Shown here in pieces: positions 1-10,034 of a stretch of DNA of 64,000 nucleotides. Position 1 is the stretch's first letter; every line of letters starts with the position of its first letter. The notes beneath the pieces are model-generated. The model had not been told where the DNA came from. It did no database searches and worked only from the letters and a program-made list of their open reading frames with translations. The position numbers and the translations under genes are program-made. The stretch comes from Sphingobium sp. EP60837 (GTDB lineage: Bacteria > Pseudomonadota > Alphaproteobacteria > Sphingomonadales > Sphingomonadaceae): positions 434,001 through 498,000 of the forward strand of contig NZ_CP015986.1 in the NCBI RefSeq assembly GCF_001658005.1, in the 5' to 3' direction.

Positions 1-443
1 GACAGGATCAGGAAGCCGATGATGAACTGCACCACTCGGTAGAGGATGCGGATGCGGGTATGTTGGCGACGGGCCTTGAGATTGTCTTCAACCGTGATGT
101 CGCTGCGGCGTTCGAGAAGAACACGCATTACGCGCATGAGGGAGAAAATCAGCCAACCGGTGAGCAGGATGAACAGCATCTTCGAGGAGATCGACCAGAT
201 CGCCTCTATCCGCGGACTGAAGGTGAGTGGTTGAATCCCCGCAGCGAGCGTCATCAGGACGACGATCCAGCGGGTCGGATGATAGATGGCGGGCAGGATA
301 ATCGGCGCGATGCCGATGCGGCGAGCTACGCGGGTCGCGATCCAATATACCAGCCAGTGGAGCAGGAAGGCGGCGGCGACCGAAATGGCGATGGACATGG
401 CCGCCATGGGGGTGACGTGATCGAGGCTGATGTCTGTGCGCAT
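1..443 (-). CDS. MscS-family mechanosensitive channel, N-terminal part (runs off left edge)
   Basis: The reading frame starts at an ATG at 441-443 and stays open for 147 codons to the window edge, so only the N-terminus is present. I translated it by hand. It has hydrophobic stretches at about residues 16-36, 59-75 and 82-103. A basic linker follows (residues about 121-133, rich in K, R and H) and then the start of another helix (135-147). A short helix bundle, a basic linker and a pore-lining helix are the layout expected of MscS-type osmotic-release channels in the inner membrane. The conserved pore and beta domain lie outside the window, so the family call rests on topology and the linker. 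A different small-conductance channel or another multi-pass protein is possible. Confidence 0.6.
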   Translation of the reverse strand, partial: MRTDISLDHVTPMAAMSIAISVAAAFLLHWLVYWIATRVARRIGIAPIILPAIYHPTRWIVVLMTLAAGIQPLTFSPRIEAIWSISSKMLFILLTGWLIFSLMRVMRVLLERRSDITVEDNLKARRQHTRIRILYRVVQFIIGFLIL

Positions 444-588
444 GACTTTGGCAACGAGGCGGCATGCGGGATGGTTTCGCAGGCATCTGTCGGTTTGGAT
501 GAGCCGTGCGTGGGGAACGTTGTCACCCTCCGCCTTACTGTCATTCCAAAGCTGGGATCTAAGTCATCCTCCCATCTCACCTCCCGAA

Positions 589-608
589 ATGCCAGCTTTC
601 GCTGGCAT
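589..608. repeat. Short palindrome downstream of recG
   Basis: A perfect 7-bp stem (ATGCCAG/CTGGCAT) encloses a 6-base loop, 25 bases beyond the recG stop. No T-run follows on either strand, so it is not a classical terminator. It may be a REP-like intergenic palindrome or an mRNA 3'-end hairpin. The rest of 444-633 holds nothing I recognise. Confidence 0.45.
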
Positions 609-633
609 GACGCGTAGAGTGGAGATGATCGGC

Positions 634-2697
634 TTATCCGCTGCGGAGCAGACCTACCGCTGCATCTCGTTCGAAAAGATAGAGGCACGTTCGAGCCGCT
701 TCCCCCCTCGCCTCCGTGAGGCCGCCGTCGCGGTCGATGAGGAGGTGAGCGTCGTCCCGCGCCGCGTCGAGCAGGGTGGAGAGATGTTCCGGCGTGGCGA
801 TCTTCAACTGCTGCTCACCGGATTGGCGGGTGCCGAGGATTTCGCCGGCACCGCGCAGGCGCAGATCCTCTTCGGCTATGCGGAAGCCGTCATTGGTTTC
901 GCGCATCAGGGCAAGACGCGCGCGCGAGGTTTCGGACAGGGCATTGCCGCGTAGCAAGAGGCAGACCGAATGGTTCTGGCCGCGCCCTACCCGGCCCCTT
1001 AGCTGGTGGAGCTGAGCTAGGCCGAAGCGGTCGGCGCCTTCGATAATGATGAGGCTGGAATTGGGCACATCGACGCCGACTTCGATCACGGTCGTGGCGA
1101 CAAGGATCTGCGTCCGGTTGGTGGCGAAAGACTCCATCGCGGCGTCTTTTTCCGGGCCTTTCATGCGGCCGTGTACGAGACCGACGCGGTCGCCAAAGCG
1201 CATCTTGAGGTATTCGGCGCGCGCTTCGGCAGCAGCCTGGTCGCTGACTTCGCTTTCCTCCACCAGCGGGCAGACCCAATAGGCCTGACCGCCGCCCTCG
1301 ACATGGCGGGCGAGTGCATCGACAACCTCATCCAGACGGTTGGCGGACATGACGACCGTCTGGATGGGCTGGCGGCCGGGGGGCATCTCGTCAAGGCGGG
1401 AAACGTCCATTTCGCCATAATAGGTGAGCGTCAGCGTGCGCGGGATTGGCGTTGCGGTCATTACCAGCAGATGAGGCGTGCGCTCGGCCTTGGCCGCCAG
1501 CATCATGCGCTGGGCGACACCGAAGCGATGTTGCTCGTCGATCACCGCGAGGGCGAGATTTTTGTAGCGGACGGCTTCCTGAAAGATGGCGTGGGTGCCG
1601 ACGAGAATGTCGATGCTGCCGTCGGCGAGGCCCATAAGGGTGGATTCGCGCGCTCTGCCCTTTTCGCGGCCGGTAAGGATGGCGATGGTGACCGGCAGGC
1701 CGGAAGCCATCTTGCGAAGGGTTTCGTAGTGCTGGCGGGCAAGGATTTCGGTGGGCGCCAGAAGTGCACCTTGAGCGCCCGCCTCGACCGTGTTGAGGAG
1801 CGCCATCAGGGCAACGAGCGTCTTGCCCGAGCCGACATCGCCTTGGAGAAGGCGGAGCATGGGGACGGGTTGGACCATGTCGCCTTCAATCTCTCCGAAG
1901 GCGCAGCGCTGAGCGCCTGTCGGGGCGAAGGGAAGCTGGAGCATGGCGCGAAGGCGGCCGTCTCCGGCGATAGGGACGCCCTTGCGCTTGCGGGAGGATT
2001 GGCGAACCAGCATCAGTGCGAGTTGGCCGGCGAAGATCTCGTCATAGGCGAGGCGTTCGCGCGCCTTGGCATCGCTGGGGTCAGCGTGGATGCGGGTTAA
2101 CGCGTCGCGCCATGCGGGCCAGCCTTTCCGCGCGAGCAGGCTAGGCTCAATCCATTCGGGAAGGTCGGGGGCGCGGGCGAGCGCCTGAGCAACGAGGTCG
2201 CGCAGGCGGTTGTTGGTGAGACCTTCGGAAAGGCCATAGACCGGCTCACGCGCGGGGATGGTGGCGGCTTCCTCCGGGGGCAAGACATAGTCGGGATGCA
2301 CGATCTGGAGATTGTCGCCATAGGCCTCCAGCTTGCCGGAGATAAATTTGGGTTCGTTTAGCGGCAGCAGCTTGCGTGGCCAGGCACTGTTGCGACCGAA
2401 ATAGACCAGCGCGACGATGTTGCCGTGCTTGTCCTGCGCGATGACCCGGAAGGGCGCACGGGCGCTGCCGGAGGCTCGATAGTCGGTGGGCGTCAATTCT
2501 ATTCCGATAACGCGGCCGGAGTCGCTCAGCACCAGCTCGTCGACCATGCGGCGGTCGATGAAGCTGACCGGCAGGTGGAAGGCGACGTCCACGGCGCGGG
2601 CCAGCCCCAGCCGCTCCAACGGTTTGGCGAGCGCAGGGCCTACGCCCTTGAGCGCTTCGATTTCGGTGAAGAGTGGGTTGAGGATATTCGGGCGCAT
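634..2697 (-). CDS. recG: ATP-dependent DNA helicase RecG
   Basis: RecG remodels stalled replication forks and branch-migrates Holliday junctions. The 687-residue product has the usual order. An N-terminal wedge/OB region is followed by a helicase core with Walker A GDVGSGKT at about 286-293, DEQH at 387-390, TATPIPRT at 414-421 and QLRGRVGRG at about 565-573. Length is normal for the family. The frame is open 48 codons further upstream, but homology starts at the ATG at 2697 and the extension would reach into the sdhE gene, so I place the start there. It is divergent from sdhE across an 85-bp gap that must hold both promoters. The call is secure. Confidence 0.97.
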   Translation of the reverse strand: MRPNILNPLFTEIEALKGVGPALAKPLERLGLARAVDVAFHLPVSFIDRRMVDELVLSDSGRVIGIELTPTDYRASGSARAPFRVIAQDKHGNIVALVYFGRNSAWPRKLLPLNEPKFISGKLEAYGDNLQIVHPDYVLPPEEAATIPAREPVYGLSEGLTNNRLRDLVAQALARAPDLPEWIEPSLLARKGWPAWRDALTRIHADPSDAKARERLAYDEIFAGQLALMLVRQSSRKRKGVPIAGDGRLRAMLQLPFAPTGAQRCAFGEIEGDMVQPVPMLRLLQGDVGSGKTLVALMALLNTVEAGAQGALLAPTEILARQHYETLRKMASGLPVTIAILTGREKGRARESTLMGLADGSIDILVGTHAIFQEAVRYKNLALAVIDEQHRFGVAQRMMLAAKAERTPHLLVMTATPIPRTLTLTYYGEMDVSRLDEMPPGRQPIQTVVMSANRLDEVVDALARHVEGGGQAYWVCPLVEESEVSDQAAAEARAEYLKMRFGDRVGLVHGRMKGPEKDAAMESFATNRTQILVATTVIEVGVDVPNSSLIIIEGADRFGLAQLHQLRGRVGRGQNHSVCLLLRGNALSETSRARLALMRETNDGFRIAEEDLRLRGAGEILGTRQSGEQQLKIATPEHLSTLLDAARDDAHLLIDRDGGLTEARGEAARTCLYLFERDAAVGLLRSG

Positions 2698-2782
2698 GTC
2701 TATCTGACGGCATCTAGCCCAGCCGGGACGATGCGCAAACATCCGATCGGCGATTTTGGCATGCCCGATCAAGGAACAAATT

Positions 2783-3052
2783 GTGAACGAAGATCCCCGT
2801 ATCCGCCGCCTGCAATTCCGGGCCTGGCATCGCGGCATCAAGGAAGCCGATCTAGCCGTAGGGGGATTTTTCGATCGCTATCATACCGAGTGGAGCGAAG
2901 AGGAGATTCAGTGGTTCGAGCGGTTCATGGATGAGCAGGACGCGGACATCATGGCCTGGGCGATGGGGGTGCTGCCGGTGCCCCAGGAATGGCAGGGCGC
3001 AATGTGGGACAAGTTCGCCCAGTTGGATTTTGTGGAGATTGGGAAGACGTGA
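2783..3052 (+). CDS. sdhE: Succinate dehydrogenase assembly factor SdhE
   Basis: SdhE (DUF339/Sdh5 family) is a small cytoplasmic protein that promotes covalent FAD attachment to the SDH flavoprotein subunit. The 89-residue product carries the family RGxxE signature at residues 17-21 (RGIKE), followed by the helical core with conserved W, F and acidic residues. I chose the GTG at 2783 because an AAGGA ribosome site lies at 2771-2775 with good spacing. The frame is open to a TTG at 2756, which would add nine residues. It sits between recG and mfd, a common order in alphaproteobacteria. Confidence 0.93.
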   Translation: MNEDPRIRRLQFRAWHRGIKEADLAVGGFFDRYHTEWSEEEIQWFERFMDEQDADIMAWAMGVLPVPQEWQGAMWDKFAQLDFVEIGKT

Positions 3053-3061
3053 CTTCCATGT

Positions 3062-3180
3062 CCCTCCCGCAAGCGGGAGGACAGCGAGACTTGCCCGGGC
3101 CGCAGGCCTGGTTAGCGGGGTGGGCCTGATCCGCCAGCGCTGCAATGCCCACCCCTAACCCCTCCCGCTCGCGGCAGGGG
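3062..3180. repeat. Intergenic inverted repeats between sdhE and mfd
   Basis: Three self-complementary pieces lie here. CTCCCGC/GCGGGAG pairs at 3064-3079. GGGGTGGGC at 3117-3125 pairs with GCCCACCCC at 3147-3155. A second C-rich/G-rich hairpin spans about 3156-3180. The first and last are near-copies of one motif facing each other, which looks like a dispersed palindromic repeat. No T-tract is present. Confidence 0.5.
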
Positions 3181-3193
3181 GATTGAGAAGCGA

Positions 3194-6100
3194 ATGACCG
3201 ATCTTCTGAAAATCCTCAAAGCCGCCGCGCCCATCACGCTGTCCGGGGTGCCCGCCGGGTTTCAGCCCTGGTTGTTGGCGGACATCGCGCGGGCGGCGCC
3301 TTCGCGGGCGCTGTTCGTCGCGCCCGATGAGCAGCTCATGCGGGCGGTGGCGGACACGGCGCATTATTTTGCGCCCGAGATCGAGATTGTCGAGATTCCG
3401 GCGTGGGACTGCCTGCCTTATGACCGGGCAAGCCCTTCCTTGCGAACGGCTGCGGCGCGTCTGGCCGGACTGCATGCTTTGCAGGCGAAACCTAAGGGGC
3501 CGCAGCTTGTCCTGACGACGATCAGTGCGCTGACCCAGCGGACGCTCACCCCCTTCCGCGTGCGGCAGCTGGTGGCGAAGCTCGCGTCCAAGGAGCGGAT
3601 CGCGATCTCGCGATTGGCGGAGATGTTGCAGGCCAATGGTTATGTGCGGACTGATACCGTGCATGACCGAGGGGAGTTCGCCATTCGCGGCGGGATTGTC
3701 GATCTGTTCCCCGGCGGCGAGGAGCAGCCGCTTCGGCTCGATTTCTTCGGGGATGAGATCGAAACGGTGCGGCGATTCGATCCAGCGGACCAGCGGACCA
3801 GCGGGGGCGTCGATGGCTTCACGCTTCTGCCCGCGTCCGAGGCGTTGCTCGACGAGGACACGATCAAGCGCTTTCGCGGGCGTTATCGCGAGACCTTTGG
3901 GGCGACGGCGACGGGCGACCCCCTCTATCAGGCGGTTAGCGACGGGCGGCGGCTGGCGGGGATGGAGCATTGGCTGCCGCTGTTCGAGGAAAAGCTGGTG
4001 CCGATGACCGAGCATCTGGGCGACGACACCATCGTCGTACTGGACCATGGCGTGGCGGGCGCGGCAGAATCGCGGTTCGAGGCCATCCGGGATTATCATG
4101 CCAATCGAGTGCAGGCGAAGTCGTCCGATCCGGGTGCTTACCGGCCTTTGGAGCCCAAGGCGCTGTATCTGGATGCGGCGGAATGGGACCGCCTGGTGCG
4201 TGACTGGCCGATGCACGCGACCTCGCCCTTCCACGAGCCGGAAAGCGCCACTGTCCTCGATTTCGAGGTTGATGGACCGCGCGATTTCGCGCCGGAGCGG
4301 GCGCAGAACGCTAATGTCTATGAGGCGGTGGGCAAGCATATCGCCTCGCTCCAGCGGGCCAAGAAGAAGGTGGTCATTGCTAGCTATTCCGGCGGTGCGC
4401 GGGAGCGGCTTTCGGGCCTGTTGATCGATCATGGACTGAAGCGGGTCGCAACGGCGGACAGCTGGCAGGAGGCGCTGGGGATCGCGGCGGGCGGGAGCAC
4501 GGTGCTGACCGTGTTGGCGCTGGATCACGGCTTTACTGCCCCCGACGTCGCCGTGCTGACCGAGCAGGACATGCTGGGCGACCGGCTGGTGCGGCGCGCC
4601 AAGCGGAAGAAGAGCGCCGACGCCTTCCTGGCCGAACTGGCGACGCTCTCACCGGGCGATCTGGTCGTGCATATGGACCATGGCATCGGCCGCTATGAAG
4701 GGCTGACGCAGATCCCGGTCGCCAAGGCGGCTCATGATTGCGTGGCGCTGGAATATGCAGGCGGCGACAAACTCTATGTGCCGGTGGAGAATCTGGAGGT
4801 TCTCTCCCGCTATGGCTCCGACAGCGAAGGGGTGAGCCTCGACAAGCTGGGCGGCGAGGCGTGGCAGCGGCGCAAGGCGAAGATGAAGGAGCGCATCCGC
4901 GAGATTGCGGGTGAATTGCTCAAAACGGCAGCGGAGCGGGCCCTGCGCATGGCGACCGTGGCGGAGCCGGACAGCGCTGGATATCCGGCGTTCGTCGATC
5001 GCTTCCCCTATCAGGAGACAGAGGATCAGGATCGCGCGATCAGCGATGTGGTCGAAGACCTGGGCGCAGGGCGGCCGATGGACCGCCTCGTGTGCGGTGA
5101 CGTTGGGTTCGGCAAGACCGAAGTGGCTTTGCGTGCTGCTTTCGTGGCGGCGATGGCGGGGATGCAGGTGGTGGTGATCTGCCCGACCACCCTGCTCGCC
5201 CGGCAGCATCATATGAATTTCGAGGAGCGCTTCCGGGGCTTTCCGGTGAATATCGGGCGCCTGTCGCGACTGGTGCCGGATAAGGAGGCGAAGGCCGTGA
5301 AGGCCGGGTTGGCCGATGGGACCGTCGATATTGTCGTGGGCACCCATGCGCTGCTGGCGAAGGGGCTGGAGTTCAAGCGGCTGGGGCTTGTCATTGTCGA
5401 TGAGGAACAGCGGTTCGGCGTGACTCATAAGGAACGGCTGAAGAGCCTCAAGACCGACGTGCATGTGCTGACGCTGACGGCGACGCCGATCCCGCGGACG
5501 TTGCAGATGGCGATGTCAGGCTTGCGGGAACTGTCCGTGATCCAGACGCCGCCGGTAGATCGCCTGGCCGTGCGGACCTATATCATGCCCTGGGACGGGG
5601 TGGTGATCCGCGAGGCCCTGCTGCGCGAGCATTATCGTGGCGGGCAGAGCTTCTTCGTGGTCCCGCGCATTGCCGATCTGACCGAAGTGGAAGAATTTCT
5701 GCGGACCGAAGTGCCGGAGGTGCGGCCCGTTGTGGCGCATGGGCAGATGGCGGCTAGCGAGGTCGAAGAACGCATGTCGTCCTTTTACGACAAGCGCTAT
5801 GATGTGCTGCTCTCGACCACCATCGTTGAGAGCGGCCTCGACATTCCGTCAGCCAACACGCTGATCATACACCGGGCAGATCGGTTCGGGCTGGCGCAAT
5901 TGTACCAGCTTCGCGGGCGTGTGGGGCGGTCGAAGACACGCGCCTATGCCTATTTCACGACGCCTGCGAACAAGGTCATCACCGAGACCGCGGAAAAGCG
6001 GCTGAAGGTGCTGTCCGATCTGGATACGCTGGGGGCCGGGTTCCAGCTGGCGAGCCATGACCTTGATATTCGCGGCGCGGGCAATCTGGTCGGTGATGAA

Positions 6101-6655
6101 CAGTCCGGTCACATAAAGGAGGTCGGGTTCGAGCTGTATCAGTCGATGCTGGAGGATGCGATCCTGGAGGCGAAAGCTGGCGGCGCGGGGATTGAGAGGC
6201 GGGAAAGCTTCTCACCCCAGATCAGCGTGGATGCGCCCATCCTCATCCCGGAAGATTATGTGCCGGATCTGGACCTGCGCATGGGCCTCTATCGCCGCCT
6301 GAATGAGGTCGAGGACCGGCAGGGGCTGGAGGCTTTTGCAGCGGAACTCATCGATCGCTTCGGCAAGCTGCCTGCGCCGACGCAGAATCTGTTCAAGATC
6401 ATCGAGATCAAACAAAATTGCGTGGCGGCAAACATCTCGAAGATCGACGTCGGGCCAAAGGGTGCGCTGGTGAGCTTCTTCGAGGACCGTTTCCCGCGGC
6501 CCGAAGCGCTGGTGGCCTATATCCAGCGGTTGAACGGCGTGGCGCGGTTGCGGCCGGACAGCAAGGTCGTGGTCAATCGGGCCTGGGCCGATCCCGCCGC
6601 GCGATTGAATGGAGCTTTGCAGCTGTCGAAGGGACTGGCGAAGGCGGCGGGGTGA
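3194..6655 (+). CDS. mfd: Transcription-repair coupling factor Mfd
   Basis: Mfd is a DNA translocase that removes RNA polymerase stalled at lesions and recruits UvrA. The 1153-residue protein is full length. It has an N-terminal UvrB-like region, an RNA-polymerase-interacting domain around residues 480-560, and a RecG-like motor with Walker A GDVGFGKT at 635-642, DEEQ at 736-739 and a TATPIPRT motif downstream. The TRG motif region and a C-terminal regulatory domain follow. The ATG at 3194 gives a normal N-terminus but has only a weak purine-rich stretch before it. With recG it forms a genome-maintenance neighbourhood, though the two face apart. Confidence 0.97.
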   Translation: MTDLLKILKAAAPITLSGVPAGFQPWLLADIARAAPSRALFVAPDEQLMRAVADTAHYFAPEIEIVEIPAWDCLPYDRASPSLRTAAARLAGLHALQAKPKGPQLVLTTISALTQRTLTPFRVRQLVAKLASKERIAISRLAEMLQANGYVRTDTVHDRGEFAIRGGIVDLFPGGEEQPLRLDFFGDEIETVRRFDPADQRTSGGVDGFTLLPASEALLDEDTIKRFRGRYRETFGATATGDPLYQAVSDGRRLAGMEHWLPLFEEKLVPMTEHLGDDTIVVLDHGVAGAAESRFEAIRDYHANRVQAKSSDPGAYRPLEPKALYLDAAEWDRLVRDWPMHATSPFHEPESATVLDFEVDGPRDFAPERAQNANVYEAVGKHIASLQRAKKKVVIASYSGGARERLSGLLIDHGLKRVATADSWQEALGIAAGGSTVLTVLALDHGFTAPDVAVLTEQDMLGDRLVRRAKRKKSADAFLAELATLSPGDLVVHMDHGIGRYEGLTQIPVAKAAHDCVALEYAGGDKLYVPVENLEVLSRYGSDSEGVSLDKLGGEAWQRRKAKMKERIREIAGELLKTAAERALRMATVAEPDSAGYPAFVDRFPYQETEDQDRAISDVVEDLGAGRPMDRLVCGDVGFGKTEVALRAAFVAAMAGMQVVVICPTTLLARQHHMNFEERFRGFPVNIGRLSRLVPDKEAKAVKAGLADGTVDIVVGTHALLAKGLEFKRLGLVIVDEEQRFGVTHKERLKSLKTDVHVLTLTATPIPRTLQMAMSGLRELSVIQTPPVDRLAVRTYIMPWDGVVIREALLREHYRGGQSFFVVPRIADLTEVEEFLRTEVPEVRPVVAHGQMAASEVEERMSSFYDKRYDVLLSTTIVESGLDIPSANTLIIHRADRFGLAQLYQLRGRVGRSKTRAYAYFTTPANKVITETAEKRLKVLSDLDTLGAGFQLASHDLDIRGAGNLVGDEQSGHIKEVGFELYQSMLEDAILEAKAGGAGIERRESFSPQISVDAPILIPEDYVPDLDLRMGLYRRLNEVEDRQGLEAFAAELIDRFGKLPAPTQNLFKIIEIKQNCVAANISKIDVGPKGALVSFFEDRFPRPEALVAYIQRLNGVARLRPDSKVVVNRAWADPAARLNGALQLSKGLAKAAG

Positions 6656-6802
6656 CGGCGATGGAGGCCGTGCAGCGTTAGCAAAGCGCTTTTCCGTTTC
6701 TCGATTCCGCTCGAAACGAACGGAAGCGGTGCGTGGCTCTTCGCAGCACCCCTTTGTCGCCCGTCAGCAAAATAGCAGCAATAGTCGCAACCTAAATCCC
6801 GC

Positions 6803-6841
6803 CTCGATGAACGGACAGCAAAGTCCGGCATCGAGCAGGAG
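6803..6841 (+). promoter_or_regulatory. 5'-UTR hairpin abutting a ribosome-binding site
   Basis: CTCGATG (6803-6809) pairs with CATCGAG (6829-6835), and inside it CGGAC (6812-6816) pairs with GTCCG (6823-6827) around a 6-base loop. The AGGAG ribosome site (6837-6841) starts one base after the stem and leads to the ATG at 6848. Such a hairpin could modulate translation. The structure is seen; its regulatory role is inferred. The rest of 6656-6802 shows no clear signal. Confidence 0.4.
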
Positions 6842-6847
6842 ATAGAC

Positions 6848-7270
6848 ATGAGTTTGACCTTCATCGCCATGGCGGCTGCGGCTGCCACGCCCCATGCCAC
6901 GCATGTTGTTCAGTTAGACCATCGCGGCACGCCGATGCAGGCGACCTATACCGCGCGGGCGGAGGTTCGTCACAAAACGGTTGGGGCGAAGGTCCCGAAC
7001 CGGATGGACATGACGCGGTGCCAGTGGACGGCGACAATCGTCGTGGACCGCGCGCTAAATCACGGCCCCGCGCTGGCCCGCACTGTTTCGAGCGACAAGC
7101 AGATTTCGGGCAGCGAAACGGGCGCATGCACGCCGGGCCGCCGGTCGGGCGAACGCAATCTGGCGCAACATGATGCGGCGATCCGGGATCATCTGCTGGC
7201 GGTGGCCGAGGGTGATCGCGCGCCCTTGCTGGCCGAACTTGATGCCGTCCGCAACCTTGCGTCGAACTGA
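6848..7270 (+). CDS. Small exported protein of unknown function
   Basis: I do not recognise a family. The 140-residue product begins with an alanine-rich hydrophobic segment (residues about 3-14) that could be a short signal peptide. The remainder is polar with two cysteines (near residues 58 and 98) that could form a disulfide after export. A strong AGGAG site lies six bases before the ATG and directly follows a hairpin. Its stop is one base before the start of the TorF-like gene, so the two are probably co-transcribed and share an envelope role. The gene is real on ribosome site, length and spacing; the function is unknown. Confidence 0.7.
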   Translation: MSLTFIAMAAAAATPHATHVVQLDHRGTPMQATYTARAEVRHKTVGAKVPNRMDMTRCQWTATIVVDRALNHGPALARTVSSDKQISGSETGACTPGRRSGERNLAQHDAAIRDHLLAVAEGDRAPLLAELDAVRNLASN

Positions 7271-7271
7271 C

Positions 7272-7988
7272 ATGCGCCTGGCGCTGGCGAGCGGATTGAT
7301 CGCTTGCGCCAGCGCCTCCCCCGCCCTCGCGCAATATGAGAGCGGGGTGTCGGCGACGGTTGAAGCAGCGAGTGAGGAGCGGCGGCGGGGACTAAGCTGG
7401 AGCGACGGCGAGCCGGTGCTGCGCGGGTCAATTTCGATGCCCGTGGCGAAAGGGCTGAGCATCGAGGGGGCTACAACATCCTTGTGGGGCAGCGACCGGC
7501 ATGGCGACGCGGACGCCGTCATTGACCTGGGCGCAGTCTTTGCCCGGCAGTTCGGCGGGTGGAGCCTCTCGGCCGAGGGCCGTTATCATCTGTTCCCAGG
7601 AGCATCCGGGCCGGGCTATGGCGAGATCGGGGCAGGCGCGGCTTTTCTGATCGGGCCAGCGAGCGTGGACCTGAGCGCGAACTATGCGCCTAAGCAGTCA
7701 GCCATCGGCGGGGACAATCTTTATCTGTCGGCTTCGGCGGTGGTTGGGGTGCCCGGAACACCACTGACGGTGTCCGCACGGATCGGGCGGTCTTCAGGAG
7801 ATGTTCGTGATCCGGTCCGCGCGGCTCGGTTACGGCCGAACGGCGCATATTGGGATCATGGCTTCAACATCGATTATCTGAAAGGGCGGTGGTTTGCCGG
7901 GCTACGCTATGCTGACAGCAGCATCGATGGGCCGGGCTCGCATCACGCTGGAGCCACGCTGATAGGCCGCGTGGGCTTCAACCTTTAG
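7272..7988 (+). CDS. TorF-family (Gcw_chp) putative outer-membrane porin
   Basis: The 238-residue product starts with a signal peptide ending at about residue 20 (...SPALAQ). The rest alternates short hydrophobic and glycine-rich segments typical of a small outer-membrane beta-barrel. Features recalling the TorF/Gcw_chp family are a RRGLSWSDGEP stretch early in the mature part, a DNLYLSASA strand and a PGTPLTVSARIG strand. The family is annotated as putative porins without a proven substrate. The frame continues upstream of the ATG at 7272, but that part overlaps the previous gene and the signal peptide fixes the start. It converges with the EAL-protein gene. Confidence 0.75.
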   Translation: MRLALASGLIACASASPALAQYESGVSATVEAASEERRRGLSWSDGEPVLRGSISMPVAKGLSIEGATTSLWGSDRHGDADAVIDLGAVFARQFGGWSLSAEGRYHLFPGASGPGYGEIGAGAAFLIGPASVDLSANYAPKQSAIGGDNLYLSASAVVGVPGTPLTVSARIGRSSGDVRDPVRAARLRPNGAYWDHGFNIDYLKGRWFAGLRYADSSIDGPGSHHAGATLIGRVGFNL

Positions 7989-8015
7989 CTTTCCATGTCA
8001 CCTTCGCGGTCGCGG

Positions 8016-10034
8016 TCAGGCCGCCAGCGCCATGGCGACGAGGTCTGCTGACGCCACGCCCGCCGAGCGCAGGAACCCTTGATAATAGTCGCATCCTTCG
8101 CGGGCGAGCAGATCGAGTTGCTGCTGCGTTTCCACGCCCTCCGCGATGACGGCGAGGCCGAGGGACTTGGCCATGTGGATGACTCCCCGCACGATGATGC
8201 GGTCGCGGGCGGTGCCCGCTATGTCCTGCGCCAGGCCGCTGTCGATCTTGAGATAGTCGAGCGGCAAGCTCTTCAGGTAGGCGAGGCTGGAGTAGCCGGT
8301 GCCAAAATCATCGACCGCGACCGCCAACCCTTCGGCCCGCAATGCGGTCAGGAGCGCGGTGGCCGCACCGACATTTTCGATGAGCCCGCTTTCGGTAATC
8401 TCAACGGTCAGGCGCGCGCGTGGAAAGCCACTGCCATCGACGAGATTGAGGAACTGACTCATGAAGCCAGGCTGAGCGATGTCCGCGGCCGTCACATTTA
8501 TCGACAGGCGCAGATGCGACAGCGCACGGGGCCATGCGGCTGCCTGATGCAACGCTTCGGCCTGTATATGGGCCGAAAGCGGGAGCATATAGTCGGACCG
8601 CTCGGCCGCGGCGAAGAGCATGCCCGCGCCAAGTGAGCCATATTGCGGATGATTCCAGCGCGCGAGCGCCTCCACGCCGACCATATGAACGCCATCCACC
8701 GGATATTGCGGCTGAAACAAGATACCGATCTCCCCCCTGTGGAGGGCCAGGCGGAGGTCGGTTTCGAGCTGGTCCGGATCGACTTGACGGCTGCGCTTTT
8801 CAGCAGAGAAGATGCGGATGCCCTCCCCGCCTCCGGCCCTCGCATCGGCCAGTGCAGTGCCCGCACGGCGGAGCAGGCGGGTAGCGTCGTCGTCGGCGCG
8901 CGACTGGGCAATGCCGCAGCGCGCGGTGAGGCGAATGAGGTGATCGCCCGCGCTGAATGGCCGGCCGATCGCTGCCATGAGCTGACGAGCCAGGAAGGTC
9001 GCCCGGTCGCTCGCCGCCGCTTCGCCGGTCAGGCCGATGAGAAATTCGGTCCCCGCAATGCGCGCGACGATTGCGCCGGGTGCGGCGTCACCGGCCATGC
9101 GCTCGATCCGACGGGCGATGCGGCCCAGCAATGCGTCGCCCACGACCTGGCCATAGGCAGCATTCATGCGATCGAACTGGCTGATGGAAAGCAGCAGAAT
9201 TGTCTTCGCGAGCCCTGAGCGCTTCTCCAGCCAATCGAGCGCCGCCTGGCGTGAGCGAAGGCCAGTCAGGTCATCGCGTCCAGCCGCATCATGACCATGC
9301 GCCTCCGACAGCCACTCGACATCGGCGGCGACGGTGCCATCGATCCGTCGCACGTGATGCACAAGCCTGTCATCCGGCCGTCCGGGAGCGGCATGGGCGA
9401 AGACTTCCGCCCGGCCAGAACGCATCATGCCGCGCAGCGCCGCGATGACCGAACGGCGTTCGGAACGCGGCAGGCAGCGGACGAAGCGCGCGGGGCTGAT
9501 CGTCTGACGATCGAGATTGAGATGCCGGGCGAGATTGTCGCTGAGCCGTACAGCACGCCCGCCCTCCTCCAATTCCCAGAAAAGCGCATCGCCACGGCGG
9601 ATGCGCTGGGCTCTTTGGCTGTGTGTCACGCCGCCGCCGAGGCGATCGACCAGCCGCTGGGCGGAGGCGAGCGTTGCGTGCATCTGTTCCGGCGAGAATG
9701 GTGCGGCGAGAAAATGAGTCGCGCCAGCCTCGAACAGTCCCGATGTCCCGCCCACATTTGGGGCATCGATGAGTGCAATCAGCGCGCCACCGCCTGCCTC
9801 GACTGCGGGAAGGATGGAAGCGATCAGGCGGACATCACCTTCCGAAGCGTGACGCATGTCGACTATCGCGATCTGAGCATCGCTGTGAAGGAATCGTTGC
9901 GCCGCGTCGGTCGGCCGCCGCGCGGCGATGGCGCGCCAGCCAGCCTGATCAGCTGCTCGCGACAGCCCATCACGATCTCCAGGAGACAGGATGAAAAGGC
10001 TGCGCTGTCCATGCAGTGCGGTTTCACCGCTCAC
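8016..10034 (-). CDS. Cyclic-di-GMP phosphodiesterase (receiver-like, degenerate GGDEF, EAL)
   Basis: The 672-residue protein has an N-terminal pseudo-receiver-like domain (about 10-125), a linker, a GGDEF domain (about 250-400) and a C-terminal EAL domain (about 425-665). The GGDEF signature reads AGTEF at 327-331, so cyclase activity is unlikely. The EAL domain keeps EALAR at 455-459, the INVTA asparagine, EITES, DDFGTG, the LKID lysine, AEGVET and YYQGF, so it should hydrolyse c-di-GMP. The GTG start is chosen because a TAGGAG site lies seven bases upstream. It is divergent from moaA. A likely role is control of the motile-to-sessile switch; the signal it senses is unknown. Confidence 0.9.
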   Translation of the reverse strand: MSGETALHGQRSLFILSPGDRDGLSRAADQAGWRAIAARRPTDAAQRFLHSDAQIAIVDMRHASEGDVRLIASILPAVEAGGGALIALIDAPNVGGTSGLFEAGATHFLAAPFSPEQMHATLASAQRLVDRLGGGVTHSQRAQRIRRGDALFWELEEGGRAVRLSDNLARHLNLDRQTISPARFVRCLPRSERRSVIAALRGMMRSGRAEVFAHAAPGRPDDRLVHHVRRIDGTVAADVEWLSEAHGHDAAGRDDLTGLRSRQAALDWLEKRSGLAKTILLLSISQFDRMNAAYGQVVGDALLGRIARRIERMAGDAAPGAIVARIAGTEFLIGLTGEAAASDRATFLARQLMAAIGRPFSAGDHLIRLTARCGIAQSRADDDATRLLRRAGTALADARAGGGEGIRIFSAEKRSRQVDPDQLETDLRLALHRGEIGILFQPQYPVDGVHMVGVEALARWNHPQYGSLGAGMLFAAAERSDYMLPLSAHIQAEALHQAAAWPRALSHLRLSINVTAADIAQPGFMSQFLNLVDGSGFPRARLTVEITESGLIENVGAATALLTALRAEGLAVAVDDFGTGYSSLAYLKSLPLDYLKIDSGLAQDIAGTARDRIIVRGVIHMAKSLGLAVIAEGVETQQQLDLLAREGCDYYQGFLRSAGVASADLVAMALAA

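Noticed and set aside
60..617. 185-codon frame on plus at the left edge
   Set aside because: The minus strand reads as a membrane channel with clear helices. The plus frame is highly charged and without a start signal.
1171..2100. 309-codon frame on plus across recG
   Set aside because: It lies antisense to the helicase core of recG, has no ribosome site and matches no family. Long antisense frames are common in GC-rich DNA.
3155..4528. 457-codon frame on minus across the start of mfd
   Set aside because: Antisense to a secure gene, with Arg/Gln/His-rich composition typical of a shadow frame.
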